64,000 nt of DNA from Corythucha ciliata (GCA_038030265.1 CM075940.1:930001-994000); one strand, 5' to 3'; positions 50,695 to 61,244 are shown, counted from the first letter of the stretch. Notes: generated by a model from the sequence alone, not told the origin. Numbers and translations are program-made.

Positions 50695-52320
50695 AGATCC
50701 TGGCATCGTCTGGAAGGCGTATGCCGGTGATACTCTCGGGGATTGGTCTCTTAATAATATACTTTTTTATGAAAATTGCTACAAGACAAATCAATAAAAT
50801 ATAGAGCAGAATGGTCCATAGGCTAGGTATGGTTAAATGGGCAGCGTCTAAATTTGAGTGGTACACAATCCTATTAAGTTTGATGTTCCCGAAATCGAGA
50901 TCTTTAAAATGAATTGTCAAATTTGGGCTGGGGCGATTGTCTATTGCGAATTTAACATTGGATACAATTCTTGGTTGTCCGGTACTTGACGAGTTATATC
51001 TTAGTAGCTCATGTCTAAAATAGACTGAGTCCTTTTCTGTATCAATGAGAAAAATACCTTTCAAAGTTCTAGTTTCTATTTCCTTATCTCTTTTTATTTC
51101 TATTGTTTCCTCGTTAACAAAAATTCCAAGATACTGATTAATCTCGGGAATGGGTGTAATTTCGTTTTCGACAATTTCTAAATTAACTAAATGACAATTC
51201 GAGGTAGTCCCGTGGACAAGAATTTCCTTTTCACAATGCGCGTTCTCATTTGATAGGCTGAATTGTGAGCACAAATAGACCTTGGATAATATGCAACTAT
51301 TCTTTAGAGGTTTCATGACTGCTGTATCATTTTTGCTTCTTAACACATATTGGTTTTGGGGAATTACTGTAGCGTAGTGAGCTTGGAACAAGGTGGGAAT
51401 GGGTCTCAGATAATAAAGGTCGTATTGTTCGCGTGAGGTGAGAGGTAGAATGAGAAAAAATGTGATTTGAGTAGGGTTCACCGTACAATGCGTTTTAAAC
51501 AACGATTCGAGTTCCATAATATTATTGGTGTTAAGAACGAAAGGGAGTTTTCCCGAATAATATTTTTCTATTTTCTGAAGTTCGGCATATAATTGTTTTG
51601 AACTTATGATGCTAGGGTGCATGACTCCTAGTTTACAGAAAGTTAGCGCATTTTCGATATCTTGTGCCACTTGCAAAATTAGGCTGAAAATTATTTGAAT
51701 GTGGTTGAGGGTTTCTTTGACTGACGACAAACTAGCCCTAATGGAATTTGACTGGAATATTTCTCCGATTTGGTGAATTTTGTTCCTTATTTCGTTATTA
51801 TTGTATTGGATGTGTCGAATAGTGTCATTAAATTCCGCTATTAGATCGGTACTGACAGAGAATTGGGAGTTTAATTGTTTTTGTAGACTATACTCATTTT
51901 CTTTGGCCTTACTCATGAAGGTTTCGAATCTTTTCTCGTCGCTAGCGTCTAAATTTCCCGTAACCATTTTCACTAGACTTCCGAGTCCATTAAATATCCC
52001 TCTTTTATTTCTACTTTTATGAATTAAAATATTTCCTAACTTATCTTCTACTAAATCTACAACGTATTCTGTTAGCTTGTTATATTCCTCTAATTCTTTG
52101 GACATATTTTGATCTTTACTAATTTTACGATTTAGCTCGCTGTAAACCTTTTTTGACACTTCAAACTCCTCTGTTAACTTACCCAATTCATAGTAGTGGA
52201 TAAAGGTATGTTCGTCTTTCGTCAGTTTTGCTTCTCCCAACTTTATGGGAAGCACTCCCTGGTTATGAGTCACATCCTTCAGGTGTTCTCCTGCGGCTGC
52301 TGCAGCCCAGAGTGTCCTGG
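50693..52320 (-). CDS. env: env (baculovirus F-like envelope glycoprotein)
   Basis: An open frame to the stop at 50693, about 526 residues from a non-ATG codon at 52273, extending upstream to a stop near 52325. No ATG serves as start, but acceptor-like CATTCCAG|GACAC lies at about 52317, so expression from a spliced RNA with an upstream ATG is likely, as in gypsy. Visible features: a furin-type RNKR site (about residues 88-91 from 52273) followed by a GIFNGLGSLVK fusion-peptide-like stretch, a long heptad-rich region, several Asn glycosylation sites, a C-terminal membrane anchor (LWTILLYILLICLVAIFI) and a short basic tail. In this family the protein mediates membrane fusion. The frame is intact. 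Confidence 0.85.
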
Positions 52321-54582
52321 AATGTCAGGTCCTGGGTCATGACTGTTCGTAGAAGGGTTAGGTTTATTTAATTTTCTAGGTCGTTTCACGTTAGACAGGT
52401 GAATTTTTTGTTTTGTGTTGTGGTGCTTTGGTTCTATGATTGCTGTTTTTTGTCCTGGATTTAAGTCTTTAACAGTTTCTTTATTATACTTGTTTTTCTT
52501 TTTACTTTGAAGTTGTTTGTTTTTTACGTAGACTTCCTTTGGTAGTTCCACTACGTCTTCTCTAGTCATGTTACGTTTAGCGATGGGTTTTTCTTTGTTT
52601 GCCTGATCCTGTTCTCTAATTTTCTCGTATAGAATTTGAATTTTGTCTCGATGGTTATTTAAGTAGTTATTGGTCAACTGATGTTTGACATCTAAATCTA
52701 TTACAGAACTATTACGCACGTGGCCGTTTATTATTTCAAATGGTGTAAAGTTAGTAGCTGAATGGATGCTGTTGTTATAGGCTACTAGAGCATAATTTAC
52801 TTTGGACACTACGGATTCGTTTTTGTATTCTTCTTGATTGTTGAGGAGTCTCATGTGTTCTACTAAAGTGGAGTGAAATCTTTCTATTGGGCCGTTAGAG
52901 TCTGGGTGTTGACTACTGATAAGATGTATGTTAATTTTGTGCAGTGCCATCAATTCCTTGACCATCGTGCTGTTTAGCTCATCGCCGTTATCGGATACTA
53001 TGACATCTGGTATCCCATGATGGGAGAAAAATTTGATAAGAGCTTTGACAGCTTCGCTACTGGAGGATGAAGTTACGGAATAGGCTTGGGCGTATCTGGA
53101 AAATTTGTCAATGATGGTTAAAAATTTTGATCCGTCTAGTGTTAGTTTATCGATGTGTAAGATTTCGAAGGGCCTTGAGGCTGTGGGTGTGACGTTGTAT
53201 TTGATTTTTAGCGGTCGTCTGTCGTATTTGCAGGTTAGACAGATCTCGCATTGGTTAATGAAGTCTTGAATGGTTTTCTTCTGATTTGGCCAAAAATACA
53301 TGCGCTTAATTTTCAAGTAAGTTTCGGTTATACCTCTGTGGCTAGTTTTACTAACGTGATAATTTCGTATAATTTCATGAATTTCTTCTTCCTCAAGGAC
53401 GTCAATTAATTTTTCGGTGCACTTGGTAAGATCTATTTCTGATGTTTTGAAATTTTTGACCATTAATTGTGTGAATTTTTCATAGACGTCATCTTCAAAA
53501 TATATGGAGTATTTAACTTTCGGGGTGACATATTCTTTGACAAAGCTAACTAAGTCCTTTTCAAAATCATTTATAGATAGTTCTACTAGGATTCGCGTTT
53601 TAGAGTTAAATAGCTTGATTATTTTTGGTTTTCGGGGGTTGCCTTGAACGGTATTAATAATGATTTGATTATTCCCATAATTTACTGGGCTTTCAGAAAT
53701 AGGGATGGAAAGAAAAGTATTTCCGTCTGCATTGGAATGTACTGTTGCTCCTGAGTCACTAGTTTCATCGAAATTTACTTGTAAAGATTGCCCAGCGTCA
53801 TTGACTTGGTCTTCAACGGTGGGTCTTGAATTACCTACCGAAGGATTCTCAATGAAAAATCCTGTTACCAGGTCATTGATTATTTCTTCTGCGTCTTCTG
53901 TTTCAGTCATATTTAGCTGTATTCTAGAAAGTGCGTCGGTGTTAGTGTTTGTTGAACCTTTTTTATAGGAAATGTCTTCCACTGTCAACGGCCTAACTGC
54001 TTTATCAGTGACTGGGTTTTTACTTGAGTTTAACATGGCACAGTAGGTTTGATAATTCTCTACGCTCTCGGGGATTTCTATATTGTTGATTTTTGTACAG
54101 GGTAATACCCCTAATCCATATTTTATATTTTTTATTCGTGTTTTTACTCCCTTTAAAGGTCTAGGTTCGATTTTAAAACGTTCTGGGGACTTGTCTATTT
54201 GGTAGAACAAAATAGGTGTACTAATTTCAGGGGTGTTAAGAGTGTTCCCCAACAGATTAATATTGGCTTTCAGAAATTTGAGGTTGTCTATTCCGAGTAG
54301 CATATCAAAATGGTCGTGGAATTTGAATAAGTAAAATTTTAAATTTAAATTTCTTCTTTTGAAAAGTTCTCCACAAGGTACTGAGGTACTAGATTTCTCT
54401 AGGGACGTGCCATGAGCGGTCGTTACTTGGAACGGGTCTGTTTTAATTTTTGCTGGGAAAAACTGTTGAGCGATGGTTGGATTTATAAAGGATTTGGTGC
54501 TGCCAGTATCAATCAAAACTCGTAAATTTAGTTTGGGCATTATGAGGTAGGGCAGCCCATTTAGTCCTTGTCCCAAGTTCAT
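52279..54582 (-). CDS. pol: pol: protease-integrase, RT/RNase H deleted in frame
   Basis: ATG at 54582 overlaps the gag stop (TGATG). Protease: LIDTGSTKSF near residue 26 and LLGIDNL near 96. After a linker, near residue 200 the sequence jumps to the last residues of an RNase H (SYKKG...NTDALSR), with no finger, palm (no Y/F-x-DD) or RNase H core: about 550 residues usual for this family are absent although the frame is continuous. The integrase is complete: H-x-H...C-x2-C finger (about 405-450), HIDKLT (first Asp), SDNGDEL (second Asp), HPDSNGPIERFH (Glu) and a basic C-terminus. Roughly 767 residues against over 1000 in relatives. The product could process and integrate but not reverse-transcribe. 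Confidence 0.9.
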   Translation of the reverse strand: MNLGQGLNGLPYLIMPKLNLRVLIDTGSTKSFINPTIAQQFFPAKIKTDPFQVTTAHGTSLEKSSTSVPCGELFKRRNLNLKFYLFKFHDHFDMLLGIDNLKFLKANINLLGNTLNTPEISTPILFYQIDKSPERFKIEPRPLKGVKTRIKNIKYGLGVLPCTKINNIEIPESVENYQTYCAMLNSSKNPVTDKAVRPLTVEDISYKKGSTNTNTDALSRIQLNMTETEDAEEIINDLVTGFFIENPSVGNSRPTVEDQVNDAGQSLQVNFDETSDSGATVHSNADGNTFLSIPISESPVNYGNNQIIINTVQGNPRKPKIIKLFNSKTRILVELSINDFEKDLVSFVKEYVTPKVKYSIYFEDDVYEKFTQLMVKNFKTSEIDLTKCTEKLIDVLEEEEIHEIIRNYHVSKTSHRGITETYLKIKRMYFWPNQKKTIQDFINQCEICLTCKYDRRPLKIKYNVTPTASRPFEILHIDKLTLDGSKFLTIIDKFSRYAQAYSVTSSSSSEAVKALIKFFSHHGIPDVIVSDNGDELNSTMVKELMALHKINIHLISSQHPDSNGPIERFHSTLVEHMRLLNNQEEYKNESVVSKVNYALVAYNNSIHSATNFTPFEIINGHVRNSSVIDLDVKHQLTNNYLNNHRDKIQILYEKIREQDQANKEKPIAKRNMTREDVVELPKEVYVKNKQLQSKKKNKYNKETVKDLNPGQKTAIIEPKHHNTKQKIHLSNVKRPRKLNKPNPSTNSHDPGPDIPGHSGLQQPQENT

Positions 54583-55592
54583 CAAGTGGAAGGCGGGGAA
54601 TGATTTGGGCCTATCTCTAAAAAAGGACTCATTTCTTGTTCGGCGGAAGAATTTAAGTTTTCTATTTTTTCTGATGAAGAGAAGTAATTATTTGTCATTA
54701 AATGCTCTTCTGCAGGATAAGGAACATTGTTTTCATCTTCTACCTCTTGTAATTCAATATTACGGGAGTGGAAATGAGGAGTAGTGTTCGCAGTGGAGAC
54801 ACTCATAGGCGTTGGTTGATGATGGGGCGGGGGACGTTGGTACTGGGACTGAAAAGGTTGTTGACGCGGTCTATTGTAAGAAGAATATTCTTGTCTCGGG
54901 GTGTTTGACATTACAGGCATTTCACTTGGTTTGAAATTTTGATTTGAAAAATTTTGCTTAAAATGCGTAACACTTTGCGAATTGTTTGGTTTTGAACTTT
55001 GGGTCATTTTGAAATCTGATTTAAAATAATTTCTATTGCTGAAGTATTGAAAATCGTTTGTTAATAAATTTCTAGCTTCGGTTAAGGTCGTTGGGTTTCG
55101 GGCTTGTAGGAGGCTGGCCAATGGCTCTTTAATGCCTCTTAGAAAGATTCTTAATGCCATTTTTCTTATGTATTCTTTTAATTCATCGGATTGCGCCCCT
55201 TGAGTTTGTAAGTATGAAATTTGAAGGGAAAGCAGTTCTTCCACTTTATCTAAATAACGAAACGGGGTGTCGTTACCTTGTTTTGTTTCCATTAACTCTA
55301 TTCCCAACGTAAAGATATCCCTTTTATCAGAATATCCGCTAATGAGAGCTGTTTTTAATTCTTCCCAAGTAGTGACAGTTAAACAATTAATAAGTTCGGC
55401 AGCTTTGCCTTTTATCTTATTTCTTAAACACGACATTAAATATCTATTTTGAAAATTATTGGGGTTTTGAGCATCATAAAATGTGGTGACCAGGTCGTTA
55501 CATGTGGCCAGAAAAGGTGCTAGGCCAGATGGTTCCCCGTGAAATTCGGGTACCATGTCCATATAGTGAGATTTTAATTCCGGGACGGCCAT
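54582..55592 (-). CDS. gag: gag (capsid protein)
   Basis: 336 codons from the first in-frame ATG (55592, MAVPELKSHY). The same frame stays open upstream to about 55920 without an ATG, so a non-AUG or spliced start is possible. The central part is a retroelement capsid domain: FHGEPSGLAPFLATC, helix-rich region with LMSCLRNKIKGKAAELI and ALISGYSDKRD, then LRIFLRGIKEPLASLLQARNPTTLTEAR. The C-terminal third is Asn/Gln/Ser/Pro-rich with no CCHC knuckle, as usual in errantivirus gags. Overlaps the pol start by one base in TGATG. Confidence 0.85.
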   Translation of the reverse strand: MAVPELKSHYMDMVPEFHGEPSGLAPFLATCNDLVTTFYDAQNPNNFQNRYLMSCLRNKIKGKAAELINCLTVTTWEELKTALISGYSDKRDIFTLGIELMETKQGNDTPFRYLDKVEELLSLQISYLQTQGAQSDELKEYIRKMALRIFLRGIKEPLASLLQARNPTTLTEARNLLTNDFQYFSNRNYFKSDFKMTQSSKPNNSQSVTHFKQNFSNQNFKPSEMPVMSNTPRQEYSSYNRPRQQPFQSQYQRPPPHHQPTPMSVSTANTTPHFHSRNIELQEVEDENNVPYPAEEHLMTNNYFSSSEKIENLNSSAEQEMSPFLEIGPNHSPPST

Positions 55593-56113
55593 ATTTTCGT
55601 CTATTCTAGGCAACGAGGCAATGTCCGGTGAAAAGCGTGAACTATCACTTAAATTACTCACAGAAGGAAGTGGGTGAAGGTCATGCGGGGATGATGTCCT
55701 TGACTTCCTGAATGAAGGGAGCGACGAGCTGTAGCGGAGTACGGCTCTCTCCTTTTGAGCCTGGGCGGTGACCTCACGTCTGTCGGCTTTTAAATTTCTT
55801 CCTTCGTCTGCCGTGGTGAATTCGGCAGAGCCCTCGGTAGTCTTCGCGATTGAAGTTGGGCCTTTACGAGAGGGTGACGAAATTTTGCTTTCGACGTAGA
55901 GTTTGGTTCCTCGATTAGTGACTTAAATCGGGAACGGACCACTTTTCGGGTGTTTGAAGATTTCCTTCTTGAGCTCGATGCGAGAGTTCAAATAGGCGAA
56001 GGATTGGTTTATCTTCCTTTCTGTATTTTTGTTGTTTGAAATTCGGCGGTCCGGCTAACCGTTGAAACGGACAAGATTTTCGTCAAATTTTCACGAATTT
56101 AATCTCCCGAACC

Positions 56114-56131
56114 GTCCTACCGACTGCGCCA
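56114..56131 (-). other. primer binding site, tRNA-Ser type
   Basis: TGGCGCAGTCGGTAGGAC on minus directly abuts the end of the 5' LTR, sharing its last T. It is complementary to the CCA end of arthropod serine tRNAs (GCCGACTGCGCCA) except for a G-U type difference. Several errantiviruses use a serine tRNA primer. Confidence 0.75.
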
Positions 56132-56379
56132 GATAAGTGATAACTCCGGAAAATTTAGTTTTTAAAAAAAAAAACTTTATTTCACAAGAATACTTTTCAC
56201 TTTAATTACAGAAAACCCCGATTAAAATACGAAGTGGTACGCTTAGATGTCTGCCCAAGACTGATTTCCCATCGTTTCCTTTTCTCACAGCTTTCCTTCC
56301 CCCCACTTAATTCTAGAATTAAATCTATCTTACTTTGCTATTTAATAACGCTAGATCAATGATTTTAACATACGTAACT
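56131..56379 (-). repeat. 5' LTR of the provirus
   Basis: 249 bp, one difference from the 3' LTR. Flanked by TATATA at 56380 onward; the four-base duplication is TATA. Confidence 0.9.
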
Positions 56380-58766
56380 TATATATATATAGCGCGTTCA
56401 TTTCTCATTACTCGAGTCAATTTTGGGGGCAATTGCAGCAACAGCCGTGCGGTAGCGAATTTTCAACTAATTCAAACCCCTCTTTCACACCGTTCCCGTT
56501 GACCGATTCATCTGGATCACGAACTCGTCCGAGATATTAACGCTATTGATTTTTAGACCAAATTTGGTTGCCCTAAGTCAAAAATTGCGACCGTGATCGT
56601 GCTAACAAGCGAGGGGTCATATATATATCGAACCGACCTCGAATTCGTGTTGTAGGGGTTCTGAAACATGAAAAAAAAGTATCACAACCCATATGTGCGA
56701 CTATCAGGGCGAGACCAATAGTGCATTTTTTGAATGAAATGCACTATAAAGAACCACGTAACCGAGACCGAAAAGGGGTTAGAAAAAATGTGTTCTTTCC
56801 GAAAAAATAACTCGGAACGAATGTTGCTGGGACTATAACCTGTTTATTTGGAGCAGCTATTTGTTCGGGCGTAAGAAAAAGCACAAAATAACCGACCACG
56901 AAACTTTTAATAAAAAGAAAAATAAAAGCGAAAAATAAACGTGTTTTTTAAAGGAAGGATGAGTGAGAGGAACCAACTAAAAGGGAAATTTACCGGTGAG
57001 CAGGTAGGAATGAGCCAGAGGAGCATTCTTGGGGGAACAAAAATGGGTGGTAAAGGTATCATTTTATAACATTTCATGACCATTAAAGAAATCTTAGTAG
57101 ACTCTTCAGACGATGTTCATTTCTCTGGTGAAACATTTTTCACTGTTGATTTCGACCCCATTTTCTAGCTTATGTCGAAGCCACCACAAACCAGGCTTGT
57201 TATTTTGACCTCAGAAACACTCATTTTATTTTCCCGAATAACTTGGCGCCATTAGCAAATGGTAAGAAATATGTGATTTTTAGAAATTCCGTTGAATAAG
57301 TCATGCCTATTTCTACGTGAGGTGGCACTGTTGGGTTTATGACGTTCTTGTAATGAAAAAGTAGTTGTATCCTTGCCAAAGGTCTAGATATAGTTCCTGC
57401 TGAATAGTTTTCCGAGTTTTAATTGATTTTTTATTTTGTAAGAAAATAAACAGTTCTCTTTTCCTCATGAATTACATCATTTGTGTTCCCTTAGAGGAAG
57501 AGCTAATGGTTAAACTAAGGGATAGGTTGGGTTGTGCTTGTACATTTATACCCAACGTACATCTTATCGCAGTTAGTTTAGCTTCAGAGCTGTTCAAGAA
57601 ACGCTCATCTTCCGATAATCGGTATATGTAGAGGTTACCGATTCTCTGCACCATCCCTGTCTAAACAAGATGTAAGGCAACCCAGCCTGGGATGTGATTA
57701 CAAACGAACTAAGCAGACAAGCGACTGAAATTGAGCAGTAAGATCGAATGATGTCGGTTGTGGAACTGTTAACCTTCGGCCCGGAAGACTATCAATTATA
57801 CTGTCAAACTACAGTAATAATTCAGTTGAGCCGCCTAAGCATGGCTCTAGAACAATCGAAACTCGGCTGTATCACTGCTGGTTACGCTTGAGGTGAACCG
57901 AGATAAAAAGCTATGAGGAAAAAAATATGATTGTTTGTTATGGAAAACAAAAAAAAGGTGGGACAAGGGACGAAGGGTGTTTTGAACTTGTCGATGAGAA
58001 GAGATGAAGACTGACGTCGTTGAAGAATGAGGGTTGAGGCGAGAGCTGATATTAAAGGACGAGATGAAATGAAGACCGACGCCGATGATGAGGGTGAAGA
58101 TGCGGTCGTTGTTATTAACGATCGGTATAGTATATGTTATAGTATGGAAGTGAGTGGAGAAGTTCACGGAATGCCTCCTTTAACTGAGTGTGTGAAATGG
58201 GCTGTTGAGAATATTTAAGTAGAGAATACATCCGATCAGCCCACTAACTGCAGATCGAGAACGAAGACGATATGTTTCTTGTTTCGATGTAAAAAGACGA
58301 CGACAAAAAATATTTTCTAATTTGTCTTCATATGGTATTTGTTGGAGAGGGGAGTTATTTTGATAATAAAAACAATTATTAATTAATTTTGGATTGAAGT
58401 GTATGAAGCTTTTTCGGGGTCTCTCAATCCCGAACATGCCCCCCCCCCCCTGAAGCGTTGTAGCTACTGAATGATCTGAATTTTGACAAGAGAACACTAA
58501 ATTGTATATGAGCGTTTAAGAATAAGTATGAATAGGAGCAACAAAGGTTGACAGACGATAATAATAGTTTGAACCAAATTGATGTAGGTAAGAAGATTAA
58601 ATGCATATGGGTTGTTAGTGTAAATGTACAGATGATGTAACGATATGTTTAATTTAGATCAGGTGTTTTTACTTCGTATTCTGTTTGTTTTTCTAATTTT
58701 GATTCGAGCTGATTTCTTTGAGAACTCTAAATTGGTTCTCCAGGTTTTTTTTAATAATTATGGAAC
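56380..58766. other. no gene recognised; contains copy 2 of the flanking repeat
   Basis: Includes the second copy of the 47-bp flank repeat (56559-56605), a short palindrome TAGTGCATTT...AAATGCACTA at 56718-56746, and a C-run near 58440. Open frames are short and unrecognised. I see no RNA gene. Confidence 0.4.
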
Positions 58767-59590
58767 TTTTTTTTTTTTTTTTTCACGTGACTTCAACTAC
58801 TAGGGTTATTTGTCACTTCCGTCGTCTTTTAATTGTCCGATGGTTTTATTTTTCAGGTTTGGGAATCCGTTGGTGGAGGCTAAAAACCGTTATGTTTCAA
58901 TAATGAGTTGCAGTGTTGTTGTTGTTTTATACATATGTATTTAGATTTCATTGTACAAATTTATTGCTTTAATGAACTGGATTATATTTGATTGTTTTCT
59001 ATTTCTTATGCATTGTTTCATAGTTATTGGGAGTTTAAATCGGCATCAAACCCCGCTGTATTTGGGGCATTCAAACAAAATGTGAGATACGGAAAGAGAT
59101 GCTTCACATCGTTCGCATAATGGGCGAGATTGCCGCATGTGGTAGTGAGAGTGGGTTGATCTTATGTGTCCTATGTATAAGCGGGTAAGAACGACTGTTT
59201 CTTTTTTTGTCAGATCAACTGGGAATAGTGCATCTGGTTTAACAGGTTGAGGTATGTAGCTCGTCATGGAGCAACCACTGCGTTGCCATTTCTCGACCCA
59301 CATACTATTGAATTGTAATTTTATTGTTCTTTTGATATCGTCGTAGGGTAGTGCCCCGTAGGTGGAGTGTCTCCTCGGGCGGCTGCTCTTTTCGCGATGG
59401 AATCTGCCATTTCGTTTCCTTGAATACCACAGTGGCCTGGTGTCCAGATCAATCGGTATGTTTTTCCGTTTCTGGTGCCTTCGCCGATTAACTGTTGGCA
59501 TATTTTTACTAAAGGTGAAGTAGAGAAAGTGTCATCCAATGCTTTGAGTGAAGATTGAGAATCACTACTAATAACGATGGTTGAGGGTGG
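58767..59590 (-). pseudogene. LINE RNase H and zinc knuckle with probable 3' UTR
   Basis: 59585-59321 on minus encodes the RNase H block STIVISSDSQSSLKAL (Asp) and RLIWTPGHCGIQGNEMADSIAKRA. An overlapping frame, 59501-59046, carries the downstream 'LTRLYIGHIRSTHSHYHMR...CERCEASLSVSHILFECPKY' cluster. One frameshift near 59330 separates the two. 59045 down to the T-run at 58767-58784 would be 3' UTR and A-tail. No RT is present upstream, so the copy is strongly 5'-truncated. It is a different family from the LINE at 28689-30560. Confidence 0.7.
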
Positions 59591-59599
59591 ACCAAAGTT

Positions 59600-60209
59600 A
59601 TATAGAAAACCAAGTTGTCCAGCTTACTAGGAGAAGGCCGCGAGACCATTCGTGAGTTTGAAATTTTGCTCCCGTCAGAGCGTACTCCTATCGCTAGGTG
59701 ATATTATCTCTTATCTTTTGAACACAGAGAATCCAACAACTTTGTTTACTTTTGAACGACTTTTGAACTAAAGTACGCGACACGAAATAAGGCGGGTGTG
59801 ACTCATCGGCCCTCCCATGCCCTGTTGCCACCCCGTGCGTTGTGGGTGGTGATGTGGGGTGGGGTTTTACGAACGCTCACCGGCTCACAGCTCTCCAAAG
59901 TGACAACGATGGGAGCGCAACGTTGCCAGCTATGGGTGTAGACTTGAGCTTTTCATCGCATCTTTGGGACTATAATGCGCAACGTTGGTTTTTTAGTCGA
60001 TGAGTCACACCCGCCTTATTTCGTGTCGCGTACTTTAGTGGTTTTCTTTTCTGATTTCGCTCTTTGATCTTTGCTCTTGAAAGGGAAAAAATCGTTCCGG
60101 TTCAGTACAGGAATTGTAGAAATAATTTTGGTTTAATTAATTGTTGTGTTGTTCACCAGCTTGTTTTTGTCGTTTTCTCGCAGAGTTTTTTTTATTTTTA
60201 TTAAGACAG
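59600..60209. other. upstream region of the THAP gene; no gene recognised
   Basis: Contains an inverted pair of GCGGGTGTGACTCAT / ATGAGTCACACCCGC near 59789 and 59999, with CACGAAATAAGG/CGTGTCGCG flanks: a small inverted-repeat insertion of about 250 bp (59765-60040). A pyrimidine-rich tract precedes the exon at 60210. Confidence 0.45.
59765..60040. mobile_element. short inverted-repeat element (MITE candidate)
   Basis: Left end AAAGTACGCGACACGAAATAAGGCGGGTGTGACTCATCG and right end its inverse (CGATGAGTCACACCCGCCTTATTTCGTG...): about 40 bp match with hardly any mismatch. The interior is about 190 bp without coding. Lies upstream of the THAP exons and may have landed in the promoter region. 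Confidence 0.7.
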
Positions 60210-61228
60210 GCCGTGCTGTTTTGTGACAGCGGCTACCCCGTCACAAAAGACCGTCCCCGGCCAGAAAATATTCGTATTTCTTTTTTCTATCCGCCTAAGG
60301 TAATTTTAGTGCGTACCGTATGCTACCCCATTACTGTATTTTTTGTTTGTTCAAGGATCCCCTGCTATTTAAAAAATGGGAAATGGCAATACCTCGCAAG
60401 GATTTGTCCATACATCCAAAGACGGGAATATGTTCGCTACATTTTACCGCCGACCAGATAGACACGCATTATGAGGTCGTCGTAAATAACGTGACACATA
60501 GAACACCTCGTGGAAGGGTCAAATTGAAACCAGGGGCAGTCCCTTGCATTTTTCCTAATTGCTCTGATAACGTCACGAAGATGCTGCCATCCGACGAATC
60601 CCTGCAAAGCGATACTAGGGGCACAAATAATTACTTGGTCATGGTAAGCGGAAGTGGTGTTTTGTGCTGGCATAGATCTTATGATTACTTACTATTTGTT
60701 GTGATGATGTGAATAATTTCGAATCAGGACACCTCGCTATTGCCTGGGCCTAGTTCAGATAACCAAAATGTACTAATCGCGGAGGAACAGCCCGGTGTCA
60801 TGCACGTGGATCGCGACAACGGCGTATGTTATTCTGCCAGGCGATTGGGAGACGAAAGTACCTCGAATGCCTCGTGGAAAGAAGCAACTTCTCAGACCTG
60901 CCCTAATTACGAAAAAAATACTTTTATGGTGAAACTGCCATCCCATGAAACCCTGCAAAACATCACTAGGTGCACAGACAATAATTTGGTCACGGTAAGC
61001 CGAAGTTCATAGATCATAGTTACCTATTACTATCATGTGATGATGTGAGTAATTTCTAATCAGGACACCTCGCCGTTGCCTGGGTCTAGCTCAGAGCCCG
61101 ATACCATGTTCGTGATTCCCGACATTGGGGGACGACAGTTCAGGGAAAAGGAGTCGTGTTCATGGAGTTTGACCCCAACCTCTCTTCAATCAAGCGGAGG
61201 ATCGTTATTTTCAATGATTCAACCGTAA
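60210..61228 (+). CDS. THAP-domain gene, four visible exons (exon 60728-60994 and 61064-61228 share duplicated ends)
   Basis: Exons inferred from splice signals, all phase 0: 60210-60299, 60356-60643, 60728-60994, 61064-61228. The first two give a THAP finger: AVLFC...ISFFYPPK, then LFKKWEMAI, ICSLHF (C-x2-H) and the terminal AVPCIFPN. An upstream exon with the start and perhaps the first Cys is missing from my reading (acceptor TTAAGACAG at 60209). Exons 3 and 4 begin alike (DTSLLPGPSS / DTSPLPGSSS) and exons 2 and 3 end alike (LPSDESLQ / LPSHETLQ). Stop at 61226. THAP proteins bind DNA; no transposase domain follows. Could be a host gene or a transposon-derived one. Confidence 0.6.
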
Positions 61229-61244
61229 AGGTAAAGGAAGCTGG

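Larger units (their letters stand above)
50435..56379 (-). mobile_element. errantivirus-type provirus lacking reverse transcriptase
   Basis: A minus-strand LTR element of 5945 bp with 249-bp direct LTRs at both ends, TATA flanks on both sides, a tRNA-Ser-type primer site, a polypurine tract, and gag, pol and env frames in that order. Env has the organisation of insect errantivirus/baculovirus F proteins. The pol frame lacks the entire RT and most of RNase H without losing frame. The two LTRs differ at a single base by eye, so the insertion seems young. It must depend on RT supplied by another element. Confidence 0.9.
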
